Assembly (NCBI GenBank): GCA_021014945.1
Contig: MU266349.1
Span: 124,001 to 188,000, forward strand
Reading direction: 5' to 3'
DNA from: Leucogyrophana mollusca
Lineage: Eukaryota > Basidiomycota > Agaricomycetes > Boletales
DNA: 64,000 nt
Part shown: piece by piece, positions 22,286 to 33,000 of the stretch
Position numbering within the stretch: position 1 is the stretch's first letter
Layout: every line of letters starts with the position of its first letter
Translations under genes and position numbers: made by a program
Notes under the pieces: model-generated
The model's database searches: none
Seen by the model: only the letters and a program-made list of their open reading frames with translations
What the model was told of the DNA's origin: nothing

Positions 22286-22935
22286 ATGAAATTCTCTGCC
22301 TCCGTCGTTCTTCTCTTCGTCGCATTGGCCATCGCTGCTCCCACCGAGCAGGGGCACGACAAGGACAAGGACATAGACCATCAGGGTCCCAAGAAGTATG
22401 GCTGCAAGTGTTTAGGTTTCCTTGACTAAACTCTTCCTTAGATCGGAAGGTGGTGGTTATGGGTATCACGGTGGTCAAGATGGCATAAAAGGGTACGGCG
22501 GTGACAAGGGATATGATCATGGCAAAGGGGACGACGACGGGAAGGGCCACGACTATGGCAAGGGATATGTCAAGAGGGGCGACTATGGCAAGGGGCACGA
22601 TGATAGGAAAGGATACGACGACGGCAAGGGACACGATGGTGACAAAGGACATGGCGGGGGTAAAGGGCACAATGGCGAGAAGGATCATGACTATGGCAAA
22701 GGTCACTACAGGCGGGGCGATGGGAAAGGATATGATGAAGGCAAGGGATACAAGGATGATGGAAAGGGACGCACAGACAGCAAGGGGTACCATGATGGAA
22801 AGGGATATGACGACGGCAAGGGATACGACAACGGCAAGGGATACAAGGGGTGCGGCAACCCTCTTCTGTTATATATTTCCGCCAGCTGATCCAGCTGACC
22901 TTCGTTCAATTTACAGATCCGCCAAGGGATACTAA
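22286..22935 (+). CDS. Small secreted Gly-Lys-Tyr/His-Asp repeat protein
   Basis: Unrecognised secreted protein of about 170 residues. The first 18 residues (MKFSASVVLLFVALAIAA) are a clear signal peptide, followed by a charged HDKDKDIDH stretch. An intron with donor GTATGG (about 22397) and a CTAAC-like branch point ends at about 22441. The mature protein is then almost entirely built from short units of the type GKGYD, GKGHD or KGYDDGKGHDG, about 25 of them. Only Gly, Lys, Asp, His, Tyr and Arg are common; no cysteine remains if the better donor is used. A second intron leads to a five-residue last exon, SAKGY, stop at 22933-22935. It is expected to be disordered, hydrophilic and rich in both charges. 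A wall, mucilage or metal-binding role is possible but not shown. An antisense open frame covering the repeats is only their shadow. Confidence 0.8.
22445..22850 (+). repeat. In-frame minisatellite of 12-15-base units
   Basis: The coding repeat is built from ggcaagggatacga-like units (GKGYD/GKGHD) with frequent single-base variants. It can expand or contract in steps of whole codons and is likely length-polymorphic between strains. Confidence 0.7.
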
Positions 22936-23315
22936 AGCTGGACCGCCCTCATAGTGTGCTTTCTGCTGCTTGCGAGTCCTTGCTGTTGTGAAATATGAAA
23001 TCTGCCGCAAAATTAAATAGTTAAGTGTAAGTACCATGTATTCCGTAGTCTCCAGTGACATGTTCGGTTCGAAGCTGGGTTATGTATGATTCCTCGCGGC
23101 CCACAGCATTTGGTCCGCATAGAGTTCGCCTATAACAACCTTATCTTATCCGAAGTTCGCCCTCGAAGTTGTGTGTGATTATAAGCGGCGGGGCATCCTG
23201 CGTCGCACAATCGTGAGTCACTCAAAAGTGCGACTGTCTCACTCCCAAAATATCACCGTTGCAGACACCTTTCACAGGGCTGCTCAAGCTCTTCGTATCT
23301 TCTACGATCTCTTGA
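22936..23315. other. Spacer before the Rho gene
   Basis: About 380 bases of 3' flank and Rho-gene promoter. No gene is seen. Confidence 0.45.
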
Positions 23316-24182
23316 ATGCCGGCTGAAATTAGAAGAAAACTCGTCGTTGTTGGGGATGGCGCTTGCGGCAAGGTAAAACAATTGCGCTTAAACCCTTGCT
23401 ACAAAGGACTACAGACTGACAGTATAATGGCCCATCGCAGTCATGTATGTTGATCACCTTCTCTAAGGGAAAGTTCCCCGAGGTACCGAGTGCCAACTTT
23501 CCATGGTTAGTGTGCGACTTTGATTTCATGCCTGCAGGGGCGCGTTCCGACCGTATATGACTCAGCGGACGTGGAGGTGGACGGAAAGAAGGTTAAGCTC
23601 TCTCTGTGGGATACCGCCGGACACGATGATTACGACCGACTCCAACCTCTGCGGTACCCTGACTCGCACGTCATTCTCATCTGCTTCGCTGTCGACTCGA
23701 GCTACTCTCTAGAAAACGTAGTGGAAAAGGTCCGTTCCGCTGCTCACCATTAGTTGCGCCGCAGCAGATTCTGACGGTAACGCCTACATCTGGGCGCAAC
23801 AGTGGATCGCCGAGGTGCTGCACTGTTGCCCCGGGGTGCCCATCATAGTTGTCGGGTGCAAGAAAGATCTCAGGCGTGATCCCCGAGCAATCGAAGAACT
23901 CAGGAAGGCAGGCGCACGCCCCACCACCCCCGAAGAGGCGAGTCCTAGCTCCAAGGTGTTCCGCGCCTTCGTCATTCCTCACATGATTTTATTGTATATT
24001 GCGGCGTGCGTCTCGTCCAGGGCCTTGTGGTGGCAAACAAGATAGGTGCAATGCATTATCTAGAGTGCTCAGCCAGAACAGGCGAAGGTGTCCAAGACGT
24101 TTTCCGATATGCTGCCCGGGTCGCTCTCCTCGATCGAAAAAGTACAAGAATTTGTAATAAACCGCCTTGTGTGGTTGTGTAG
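23316..24182 (+). CDS. Atypical Rho-family small GTPase
   Basis: A Rho-type molecular switch, expected at membranes controlling actin and wall growth. The start at 23316 gives [20 protein letters not shown], a canonical P-loop apart from Ser instead of the usual Rho Thr. Exons continue [13 protein letters not shown], then [62 protein letters not shown] and [20 protein letters not shown]. The C-terminus CNKPPCVVV is a CaaX prenylation box. Three departures stand out. The catalytic Gln of DTAGQ is His at about residue 62. The effector loop is two residues short, with YDSAD where FENYVAD is expected. The switch I tyrosine before VPTV is Arg. The third large intron (donor at 23728) skips a stop-containing stretch; the last intron may use a GC donor (GAG/GCGAGT, about 23938) or a GT donor seven codons later. 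Both keep the frame. Confidence 0.85.
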
Positions 24183-24572
24183 AGCATAACCATTCCACCG
24201 TTCGCCCGCCTGCTCGTGTTGGGTTTATCTCCGTTACAGGACCCATAACCCCTGACCGATCCACCCCACGTTCAATACCGTCGCGACTGGTTTCGCGTTA
24301 CGGGATCTCACAATCGGCCTTCTCCGTAGTGAGCCCGGCATCGACCCATTGGACATTTGAGAAGAGAAGCAAAATTTGAATTCGAGAGAGTACAAAGCAC
24401 AATGGCACATGTAGGTACGAGGAAAGGACATATGGTCATAGGTAATCAAAAAATGAGAGCATAAGAGCATGAAGGTGGAGAGCATGGAATAATCACTACT
24501 AATATATAGGCGTCCCGGGCTCGTCGCTCGGGACGCAACTATGGACATCGACAACCCGAATCGCGAATGGAA
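24183..24572. other. Spacer between convergent genes
   Basis: About 390 bases between the stops of the Rho gene and the disordered-protein gene. No gene is seen; only 3' flanks are expected. Confidence 0.45.
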
Positions 24573-25733
24573 CTAACTTCTAGGCTGGGAGGGGCTCGGT
24601 TTAAAGAACCACTGGTGTTGGCGCCGAGCGCGGGGATTCCACGCGGGGAGGACGTTTTCGGCTTTCAGGGCTGCGATTGTCTCGTCATATCGATCGGCCG
24701 GGATGAGCATGCCACGGGGACCTAGGCGCAACCCGCAGTCGCCTTGGGAAGGGGTGTCGTTGGCTTCCGGAGTGGGGCTGTTGGCGTCTGAGGCAGGAGA
24801 GGTGCCATTGACCTCCAAGGCAGGGCTAGGGTGACTCACGGGCTCCGATTCCATGTCCGAGTCGCTGTCACAGTCCATCAGATAGCTCAAATCTGTATCC
24901 GAGTCGTCCTCTTCCTCCTCCGTATCAGTCTCCTCCCCAAACATGTCCTCGGAAACCATGTTCTCCGCGCGTGCCTTCTTCCTCTCTATCATCTCCTTCG
25001 CCTCGTTAATCAATCGCTCGTTGCCCGAACGAAGTAGCTTCTCCAACTGCTCCTCTCCGATCTGCCCCGCCAACACATCACGCTCCTTGTATGCGGCCTC
25101 CCTCTCTGTGTCGACATCCATCCCAGGTGCGATGTACCGGATGTTTCCGCTCAGCGGATCGAGCACGAAGGTACCTTTGAGGTCGAACTGGCGCATGTCA
25201 TCCGCGAAGCACTCAACATCTGCTGGGGTGATGGGTTTGTCAAGACTCGGGCGGATGAAAGAGGGGGCCTGGTCAGGGCGAAAGAAGGAGGACTTGGCGG
25301 CGGATGGGTTGAAGTTGCACCCAATGGAGTAGAGACTCTCTATGGAGGACTCGTCGATCGTCGAGTCTGAGTTCGCGCTCGTGGATCTAGCACGATCCGG
25401 GGCGATAAGCTGCAAGTTGGCGACTGCGGGTGCGGGTGCGAGCGCGAGAGGAGGAGGGCGGGACTTGTGGGGCTTGAAGATGTCGAATGGGCTGGAGGGT
25501 ATGCTTCTCTCCATCTCTACGTCGGAAGAAGCAGCAGCTTTCGCCGGTGTTTGTGGCTTGAAAACTGCGAAAGGACTGGGGTTTTGCTTCTTTGGGACTT
25601 GTGTGACAGCCATGGGGGCCACGTTCACCGGCCGCGATGTAGCCGCAAGGAGCGTAGAGGGCGATGGTACAAGGGACAAGTTGAAGATGTCGGGGCCGGC
25701 TGATGCGAAGATGGGGGCGGGGTATGGGTTCAT
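24573..25733 (-). CDS. Hypothetical disordered acidic protein
   Basis: Unrecognised protein of 386 residues in a single exon. I start it at 25733 (MNPYPAPIFASAGPDIFNLS), although the frame stays open upstream to 26156; the upstream part is basic, low in family-like pattern and lies in probable promoter sequence. Two near-repeats occur: PSPFAVFKPQTP and SSPFDIFKPHKS. A central ordered-looking stretch (ITPADVECFADDMRQFDLKG, then TFVLDPLSGNIRYIAPGMDV) precedes a likely coiled coil (about residues 225-275, EEQLEKLLRSGNERLINEAK). A very acidic Glu/Asp/Ser run (about 285-320, TDTEEEEDDSDTD) follows. The C-terminus has LGPRGMLIPADRYDETIAAL and many aromatics. The acidic and coiled-coil content suggests a nuclear or scaffold protein, but no function can be assigned. 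Confidence 0.7.
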   Translation of the reverse strand: MNPYPAPIFASAGPDIFNLSLVPSPSTLLAATSRPVNVAPMAVTQVPKKQNPSPFAVFKPQTPAKAAASSDVEMERSIPSSPFDIFKPHKSRPPPLALAPAPAVANLQLIAPDRARSTSANSDSTIDESSIESLYSIGCNFNPSAAKSSFFRPDQAPSFIRPSLDKPITPADVECFADDMRQFDLKGTFVLDPLSGNIRYIAPGMDVDTEREAAYKERDVLAGQIGEEQLEKLLRSGNERLINEAKEMIERKKARAENMVSEDMFGEETDTEEEEDDSDTDLSYLMDCDSDSDMESEPVSHPSPALEVNGTSPASDANSPTPEANDTPSQGDCGLRLGPRGMLIPADRYDETIAALKAENVLPAWNPRARRQHQWFFKPSPSQPRS

Positions 25734-26732
25734 CTTGCAAAATGATTGGAGGAGTAATGTGGATAAATGGTAGGACGCTGGGTGCGAGACAAGGATGTGC
25801 GATCTGTTCTCTGTGTTGGCTTTTGTCCGCCTTGCTCCAAGAAATTTATACCTGCGTCGGGCCATCGCTTTGGACCTTGCACGCTTTGACGCTTGTCTTG
25901 GACTCCCTCGGGGGCATTGTGCGGTGGGGTGACGATGGTCCTGCAAACGGAAGTTGCTTGATGTCTTACCGTCGTACAAGAGTGCCCGCTTTGGCCGCCA
26001 GTCAGATGCGGAGCGCCAAAGCGTCGCACATCTAAGGTCCAGACCAAAGGGGCATGGCTGTGTGGTCAAAGCAAAGTACCACGCGGCGGCGAATCTGGTG
26101 ATTGGGCGTTGTATCCCCCTCGACACTCGTACCCAGAAATCTATCGGCCCAGACAACGTTTATGTGTGAATTCTGAGAACGCACATTTACTTGTTGTATG
26201 CTGGAACTTGCATCATTTTGTAATTGTGTCCGAGTCGGGCTCCGTTTAGGCCAAAGTCCACATCAGGTGTCCTTGAAGGTCCTGGGTATGTATATCCCTG
26301 GGCAATTTGCTTCAGAAGGTGCTCAGTGACTACTGTTGCGACCTGATTGAAGGTGCCAGCCGGTATGAGTCCTCCACCAAAGCCAGCTCGGGAAATGTGG
26401 CCACCGCGCAGAAACAATCCCACGACCATCATGGCTTTGCGCCAGCCAAGCGCCAGCGTTACATAGTGGGTTGATGAGTCCAACCGATCGTGGATGTCCC
26501 GGGTCAATTGTCCATTCCTGACCTCGATGGATTATTGGCTTGAGTGCCTCTGAGATTGCGATTGACAAAAGGCAAAGACCGATGACACGAGGCCAATAAG
26601 CGGTACTCGTGGTCGCGGAATCAGCCTTGGCCCTCCCGCTCACCCACTTATAAACTATCAACGATATGGTCCGCAATATGTCTTGTTCATATTTTCCTTC
26701 TTCTATTCGTCTCTTTCTTAGCTGTAATCGAC
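25734..26732. other. 1-kb spacer between divergent genes
   Basis: Region between the starts of the minus-strand disordered-protein gene and the plus-strand Ras-like gene; both promoters should lie here. Open frames on both strands (for example 26323-26880, minus) show no family features. Confidence 0.45.
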
Positions 26733-27737
26733 ATGACGAAGGTATGCTGAACATCAACTCGGAGCCACCCGCCTCGGAAACGCACTCACCCACCTGATTG
26801 CGCCACTTTTCTAGCCAGACTGCTCTGCCATTCCAGAGTATAAAATACTCGTGACTGGGAGCCGTGATAGAGGTGAGCACATCGCACGCCTACGACGCCA
26901 CTTGCCCCTCACGTCTAACATTCAGGAGTGGGCAAACAAACGTTGCTTCGCAAATTCTGGAGACTCCGAAACGATGTTCGCGGGTGCTACAACTTCCCAT
27001 ATTGCGATTATAAACCCGAGTCGTCTGATTCCTGTCTGTGGCGTCATTTCCTGCTACATTCCTAGAAGCTGATCCACGAACATATGTACAGACAATGAGT
27101 GTAACCTACACCCTGCAATCATGATCGATGGCGAGGCTGCCAGACTACTTGTCTACACTACGATGTTCTCTTCGGATCATAACAAGTACGGTCCTCCTTA
27201 ATCCCTGCGCCGTGCAACCCATGTTAAGACTGTATCGCGGGGCAGCATGCCTAGGCTCGCCAAGGGTTCGGATGGCTTCCTCATCTTGTATTCCATCACC
27301 GATCGCGCCACTTTCGACCATGCTCATATCCTCCATAAAGAGATTGTCGATGCTAAAGGTCCGGGCTGGACGCAAAACATCATACTTGTCGCAAACAAGT
27401 GTGACGATGTGTTTCAGCGCCGGGTGGGTATGACGGGTGTGTTGCTTTACTTCTGTCTTGGGTAACCCGACACTACTTGGCGCAGAAGGACGCGAGCTCT
27501 CGTTGGAGCTTGGCTGCAAATTTATGGAGTGCTCTGCGAAGCAAGGTGATCATGTCACCGACGTTATGGAAAACCTTGTCCGCGAGATACGAAAAAACAA
27601 AGTGCGCGACATTGTTGGGTCTCCCGTACCGACTCACGTTTCTTCTCAAACAGCATGCTAACCGTCCCAAACCTGCAAAAACCAGCGATGACGAGGATAG
27701 CCATGGTGGATGTTGCAGTGGTTGCCTCATTGCATGA
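26733..27737 (+). CDS. Divergent Ras-like small GTPase with lost G-motifs
   Basis: Related to Ras by its second half: GFLILYSITDRATFDHAHIL, NIILVANKCDD (intact G4), CKFMECSAKQGDHVTDVMEN (intact G5) and LVREIRKNK. The tail (SDDEDSHGGCCSGCLIA) is a CaaX box (CLIA) with neighbouring cysteines suited to palmitoylation. The proposed start at 26733 is a three-codon exon (MTK) spliced to PDCSAIPEYKILVTGSRDR and then GVGKQTLLRKF, where Gln replaces the Mg-binding Ser/Thr of the P-loop. After MIDGEAARLL the DTAGQE switch II motif is replaced by VYTTMFSSDHN. The join between the P-loop exon and the MIDGE exon (about 27060-27125) could not be made in frame by eye, so one more intron, or a frameshift making this a pseudogene, is possible. 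If expressed it should bind guanine base but hydrolyse GTP poorly or not at all. Confidence 0.6.
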
Positions 27738-28217
27738 TCACAGACCTGCATAGTATGCCATTAATGCCTTTGATCTCATATCATCTCAGCGTACCTCTTC
27801 TACGCTTCGCAATAAGACATCGCGTCTGTACAATAACTCAACCCCAAGTACTGTACCAATAAGTCGGTATTTCCCGGTAACTCTCTTTTAGGCGGACGTT
27901 CCTTCTGGCCACCGTGGATTGCTGCCGAACTCTACACTCCTGAGCTTTCTTCCTATCAGGTACGGTAACCGGTCTCGTGGCACTCCTAGCCACCCCAAAG
28001 ACTCCTGGTGAAACTCGTCTCTCCACCTCTGCTCCGATACGTGCTCGAACAGGTACCTCATCATCAGTCCAAGAATACCCTCCCCTACCCAGGTGACCTC
28101 GCGGCTCGCCAGCAACGTAAGACATGCCTCCCCTAGACATGTGAGACTAGTAAGTAGCAATTGAGTCCACCCGGAAGTCACATAGCGCCTGTTAGCTGTC
28201 TACAACCCACAGACACA
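27738..28217. other. Spacer before the MFS gene
   Basis: About 480 bases. A minus-strand open frame (27888-28181) shows no family features. The MFS promoter is expected at the right end. Confidence 0.45.
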
Positions 28218-30043
28218 ATGAGGCACTATTCCGCATATAATATACGCACCATCCTCATCCTCACACTCGGCAGCCTTACCTATGGGTATGCACACAGTGT
28301 CATGGTAAACACCCTCGGGCAGCCGGGCTTCCTCGACTACTTCGACCTCGCTACCAACCCAGCGCGTGCCGAGGAGATAACGGGGGCGATAAACGGAATA
28401 TTCTCTGCTGGAGGCACGATTGGGGCGCTCACAGCGGGGTATATGAGCGACAGGTATGGCCGGAAGATCACTATGAATGTTGCTGCAGTCATCTCTGTCC
28501 TCGGAGGTGTGTTGCTAGCAGGAGCGGTGAATACCGCCATGTTCCTTGTCGGACGTATCGTCTCTGGGTGGGGGGTTGGGATGCTAGTTGTTTTGATTCC
28601 AATATTTCAAGCAGAAGTCTCCCCGCCTTCTTCAAGAGGCCTTCTCGTCGGCCAGCACGGTACGCTCCAACCATCTCCCCTCAATTTGGCCGATTTCATA
28701 AGCGCTCTTGTAGGTGTGTGGATCGTATCTGCGAATGCCGCCGCCAACTGGATAAGTGTTGGCACGTACTACTCTTCCAATCTGAGTTTCCAGTGGCGTT
28801 TCTCCATGGCGCTCCAGTGTGTTTGCCCCCTCGCCTTACTCTGCTGTAGTCCGTGGGTGCCTGAATCGCCACGCTGGCGTAGGTGCCCGGTAATTTTGCA
28901 ATACCTAGCTCAAATTTGACTTCTGCATGCCAGTCCTAATGCAAGGTCGCCGCGCAGAAAGCTGGGCGATCGTCTCGAAATTGCACATCGACACCACAAT
29001 AGACTCCGAGAAATCATCCTTCGCGCAGCAGGAATTTCACCAGATGGCCACGCAAGTGGATATGGACTCTCAAGCTTGGGCAACAGGCGGCGGCATGCGC
29101 CAAATACTGACGAAGCCCTCGTACCGTAAACGGATGTGGATGGGATTCTTCACGCAATACGCCGCCCAGGCCACCGGTTCCCTGGTTGTGTACAGTGCAT
29201 ATGCGTCTCGTTTCTCCCGTTGCGCACACCACTAAAAACAATGTTGTACAGGCTATTTGGTCAGTATGTATAAGACTCTGGGACTCACGGGCGGCATGGT
29301 GCTTGTGCTTGGCGCAGCATACATTACGGTAGCCGCCGCGGCGAACTTCGTTGCGTCCCTGATCATGGATCGTGTTGGAAGAGTGCGTCTACTGCGTAAG
29401 TCTGCTGGCTTGTAGTTTGTACGATGCTTAAACTGCCAAGCAGTCGTTGGCCTCATTGGCTGCATGGTAACCCTTGGCCTCGAGTGTGCCATGGAAGCGC
29501 TATACGCCGGCACCACAAATCGCACGGGCAACTCCCTCGGCGTCCTCTTCATCTTCACCTTCATCTGCTTCTATGCGGGTGGCATCGACGCGACGTCCTT
29601 CGTGTACTGCGCCGAGATTTTCCCGACGCACATCCGCTCGCAGGGAATGGCGGTCTCGATGGCGGGGACGTTCCTCCCGACGATTGTATTCCTCGGGGTG
29701 GGCCCAACGGCGCTGGCGACGATCAAATGGAGATATTATGTGATGTTTATCTGTTTGACGGTGGTTAATACGAGCGTGATATGGTGGTGCTTCCCGGAGG
29801 TAGGGGTTCTGTGATATTTGTGTGATGTGCGTGACTGACGGATGCGTCCGGATTTTTCAGACGAAAGGGCTATCGCTGGAAGAGATCAACGGGAAGTTCG
29901 GCGACGAGGTGGCCATTCAGTTTTCAGAATCGGGTGGGGAGAAACACAGGGGAGACATGGTGACCACAAAGCTCGACACTACTGGACAAGGGAAAGTGGA
30001 AGTGGAAGAGTTGGAGCACGCCGTCAGTCATGGGCCCCTTTGA
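28218..30043 (+). CDS. MFS sugar transporter
   Basis: A 12-helix major facilitator of the sugar-porter type, moving hexoses or related polyols across the plasma membrane. Start at 28218 (MRHYSAYNIRTILILTLGSL), chosen because the peptide just upstream is not membrane-like and helix 1 begins right after this ATG. Visible motifs: the loop 2-3 signature GYMSDRYGRK, the helix 4-5 region IVSGWGVGMLVVLIPIFQAE, and PESPRW after helix 6 (about 28858-28878). The C-terminal half has TGGMVLVLGAAYITVAAAAN, ASLIMDRVGRVRLL (second RxGR-type signature) and YCAEIFPTHIRSQGMAVSMA. It ends TKGLSLEEINGKFGD (the PETKGLSLEE-type end of sugar porters) and a hydrophilic tail, stop at 30043. The substrate cannot be told. 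Several short introns interrupt the frame. Confidence 0.88.
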
Positions 30044-30699
30044 AGATACGCGTCGCCAGAGGACGCCGGTCATCATTGCTCCTGGAGTCCAGCCTGGAGT
30101 GACGGTTACACAATGGGCAATATACTAAGACTCGTATTATGGGTGGAAGGGTCCTCGTTTCTGCTAGATGGACGTGGCATATGTCGCCTACATGATCGGT
30201 TGGCGCCTGGGTTACTGCACTCAGATCGAGTTTCGAGCTGACCTCCGAGCGGGCCGCCAAAAGCTACAGCATTATTGTTTAGTTGTTTGCCTGTGTTTCA
30301 GCTTCAGGTCCTTGGTAAGCAATAGTAAACAATTGGGCTGTTTGACGCCACATTCTGTGAGCAAAGATGGCGAGGATGGGATTGCAGCTCACATATCACT
30401 ATATCCGTTTGTTCACCCCAATCGTCTACGAGACGGCGGTTACATCCGCTACGAGGACACTGGGCGCTCCCAGATAGAGGTTCTAGGGATTAGGTTTCCG
30501 TCGGAATATCACGGGAAACCCCGTCAACCGGACCCGCGGACTCGGAAAAAGCTAGCAGTAGGTGACGGTGAGCGCGATACCGTCTTTATAATCATTGCGA
30601 TGTTCATATCCACATCACCGTACCCAGATTATAGTGAGAAGACTTCTCTTGTCCTGGAGTACGATAGTTATAATCGGTGCGATGAGCGGTTCTGACACG
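30044..30699. other. Spacer after the MFS gene
   Basis: About 650 bases. A 175-codon plus-strand open frame (30168-30695) has no recognisable family features. No gene is called. Confidence 0.4.
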
Positions 30700-31400
30700 G
30701 CTGCTTTATCATCAGCTACTCACCTCACCCTCTTTGGTGGCGCAGCGTCACGAATGTCGGATCTCGCACTGATTGGAGCCTATTCTATCCATTGGGTGCA
30801 GGGGTGACTTGCAGGCGGAGCCAACTTGAGTCGCATCAACCCTTCATGCACATGCTGCAAGGGCTTCCGCGCATTGAGAGCCTCTGGTGGAAGCGCTCGG
30901 GGCCGGCTGGAAATCCCGAGGACAAACACCCCACTATGGTCGATGCCGTGTGATAGCCCTTCGTTCTCTGGAGAATGTTGAGTTTTTTTATATAATTGGG
31001 CTCCTCCGCCGGCTAGCAACGCCTTCTCTCGCCAACCTTCCTCTGTATCTCCCTCTCGACGATTTATCGGACGTTGCATGGAATCTTGTAGGCCCAACCA
31101 CCGTCGTACATAGTGTAGGTGGCACTTCGCCCAGCCCCCAAGGGTCTGGAGAGCGCTTACACCCACCAACCTCAAGTGCAGCAGCATTGATGCGGTTTGG
31201 CTAATGTACCAGGAACTTGAAAATCTAAGGTCCATCCATCGTCCTCGACACTCTGAACAACGAATTCATCGACATTATCAGCCGCAGGAGTGACTGGCTC
31301 AGACTGGCTGTCATCGCTTACGACCCTCCGGACATTCGGAGCTCTGGAGAGAAGCTATGTGGTCTGATCTACAGTAGATTGGAGTCCAGGCACCAGCTGA
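30700..31400 (+). pseudogene. Possible F-box/LRR gene remnant
   Basis: Several short plus-strand pieces resemble the leucine-rich part of Agaricomycete F-box proteins: SATHLTLFGGAASRMSDLAL, LPRIESLWWKRSGPAG, RSLENVEFFYI, SSIDAVWLMYQELENL and NNEFIDIISRRSDWLRLAVI. They are in different frames, separated by stops and without clear splice sites, and no F-box core was found. The overall pattern suggests a dead gene. The call is tentative. Confidence 0.35.
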
Positions 31401-33000
31401 AAGAGGTCTACGCGGAATTGGGACGGATTGGAGTGTGGAGGACGAGGAGTAGTCACGGGATCACTCGACACATATGCTTTCTTCGGGTCGACAGTCAACG
31501 TGCCGTCCTGAGGTGAAGTGGCTCGCGGAGGGGGATATCGGGACGGCAAGCATGGTCGTAAAAGAGACCGCTTTTTTGGTAAGTGCTACAATGATACACA
31601 CTCTGTGCTCTTATTGACATCCCTAGTCAAGATCCCTCACTCCAACATTCCTTCCGCGCACAATTTCACATCCTGTTCCGCTTGCTGCTGCTATACATCA
31701 CTATTGTGAAAGCGTCTCTAGTCAGGAGGGGGGTAATTACCTGGTGCAGGACCACGGTTTTGGGCGTCGTCTGGGACAATCACCCTCGCTTTGTGGAGCT
31801 TTAGCATTGCTGCAAGGCTCAGACCGCATTTGGTTGGACCCTTTGGTAGCCCTTTATCTGGAATGCTATGTAGGACTGACGTGCACTGCTGTCGCTACGT
31901 AAACGTCGTGCGACATAAGGTGAGTAAATCACTGTCGTTAGCTCGCTGGCCGCTAAGCAGGAGTCGTGCCCAGATCCTAAACGACCCAGAGGGTGCAGGT
32001 TTCCCTTAGGTCAGTGAGGGGCGGTCAGGGACCGCCTTCAGCCACACCGCCAACGACAGTAGGACCCCTACTTAGTGCGACGGCTGGCCACTGTTCTCTT
32101 GGCGCCGCCGTTTCCGGCAAGACTCAGATGCGACAGTTGACGCGGAGGCTTACATACTTGCGCGTACTTGCCGCGGACGTGTACGCAATGGTGCTGAAGG
32201 ATGATCCTTTGGACCTTTGCTGGGCATGATTTCACGAGAGAAGGTCCCTAAAAGGGGGCCGGAATCGATGACAAGGAGTCACCGGCAACTAGACGAACTG
32301 TTATATTACATCTCTTATGTTGTGGGGCGGCACTGGGACTCATGTGTTTCCCTACCGTCCTTCCCCCCCTGACTCTTTCCTGGACAAAATTTCGCCCATA
32401 TTCTTGATCGCTGATCAAAGGGCACGAGAAAACAATGTTCAGGTATTCAATCGTGTTGCTCCCCTCCACCGTTCCAGTTAATTTATTGCCTGAAACACAC
32501 GCCCACGAAGGTTTTGCCTTTTTCCCGCCAGGTACGCGTGGTTCGGCACGCGCCGGATCACGTGGTGCGATGAAAGGACCGTTGTTTCCAATTTTGGATA
32601 GACATATGATTCTTGGCTGGCCTGAGCCAGCTTGAGCCAAGTCCTGCTGTATCGCAATCCCCTCTATCAGCGAACAATAGAACGGCACATTCGGGGAATT
32701 GTAGCAAAAAACTGTAGGTCGAATTGCGGTTATGGTGCTTGAATTATCGGCTCAGGTCTCGGATTGATATGCAGGAACGATGAGCGGGGCAAAGGAAGCG
32801 AATGTGAGTAATATCCGTGCTGCCAAGTATACGCTTGTCTATGCTTGTACCCTCAACTTCCTCACGAACCCTTCGCCTTTTTAGACTCCAGTCGAGACCG
32901 ACAGGAAATATCTTAATACTCAGGTAAGCGCCTCCCCTTGTCTCCTACCACCAACATCTGTTTGTGAGCCACATCTGGGCGCTCTATATCTCACGATTGA
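31401..33000. other. 1.6-kb spacer
   Basis: No supported gene. Just before the next gene there is a possible spliced upstream open frame: ATG at about 32780 (MSGAKEAN, donor GTGAGT), then an acceptor near 32884 and TPVETDRKYLNTQ with a GTAAGC donor at about 32923. An in-frame TGA immediately precedes the ATG at 33001, so this cannot simply be read through into the next gene. Confidence 0.4.

Noticed and set aside
22281..22793. 170-codon minus-strand frame rich in Val, Ile, Pro and Ala that looks like membrane helices
   Set aside because: It is the exact antisense of the GKGYD repeats; Lys/Gly/Asp codons read backwards give hydrophobic residues. The plus strand has a signal peptide and splice sites.
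25734..26156. Upstream extension of the disordered-protein frame
   Set aside because: The frame is open, but the extra 140 residues differ in composition and cover likely promoter sequence; the start at 25733 is preferred, without proof.
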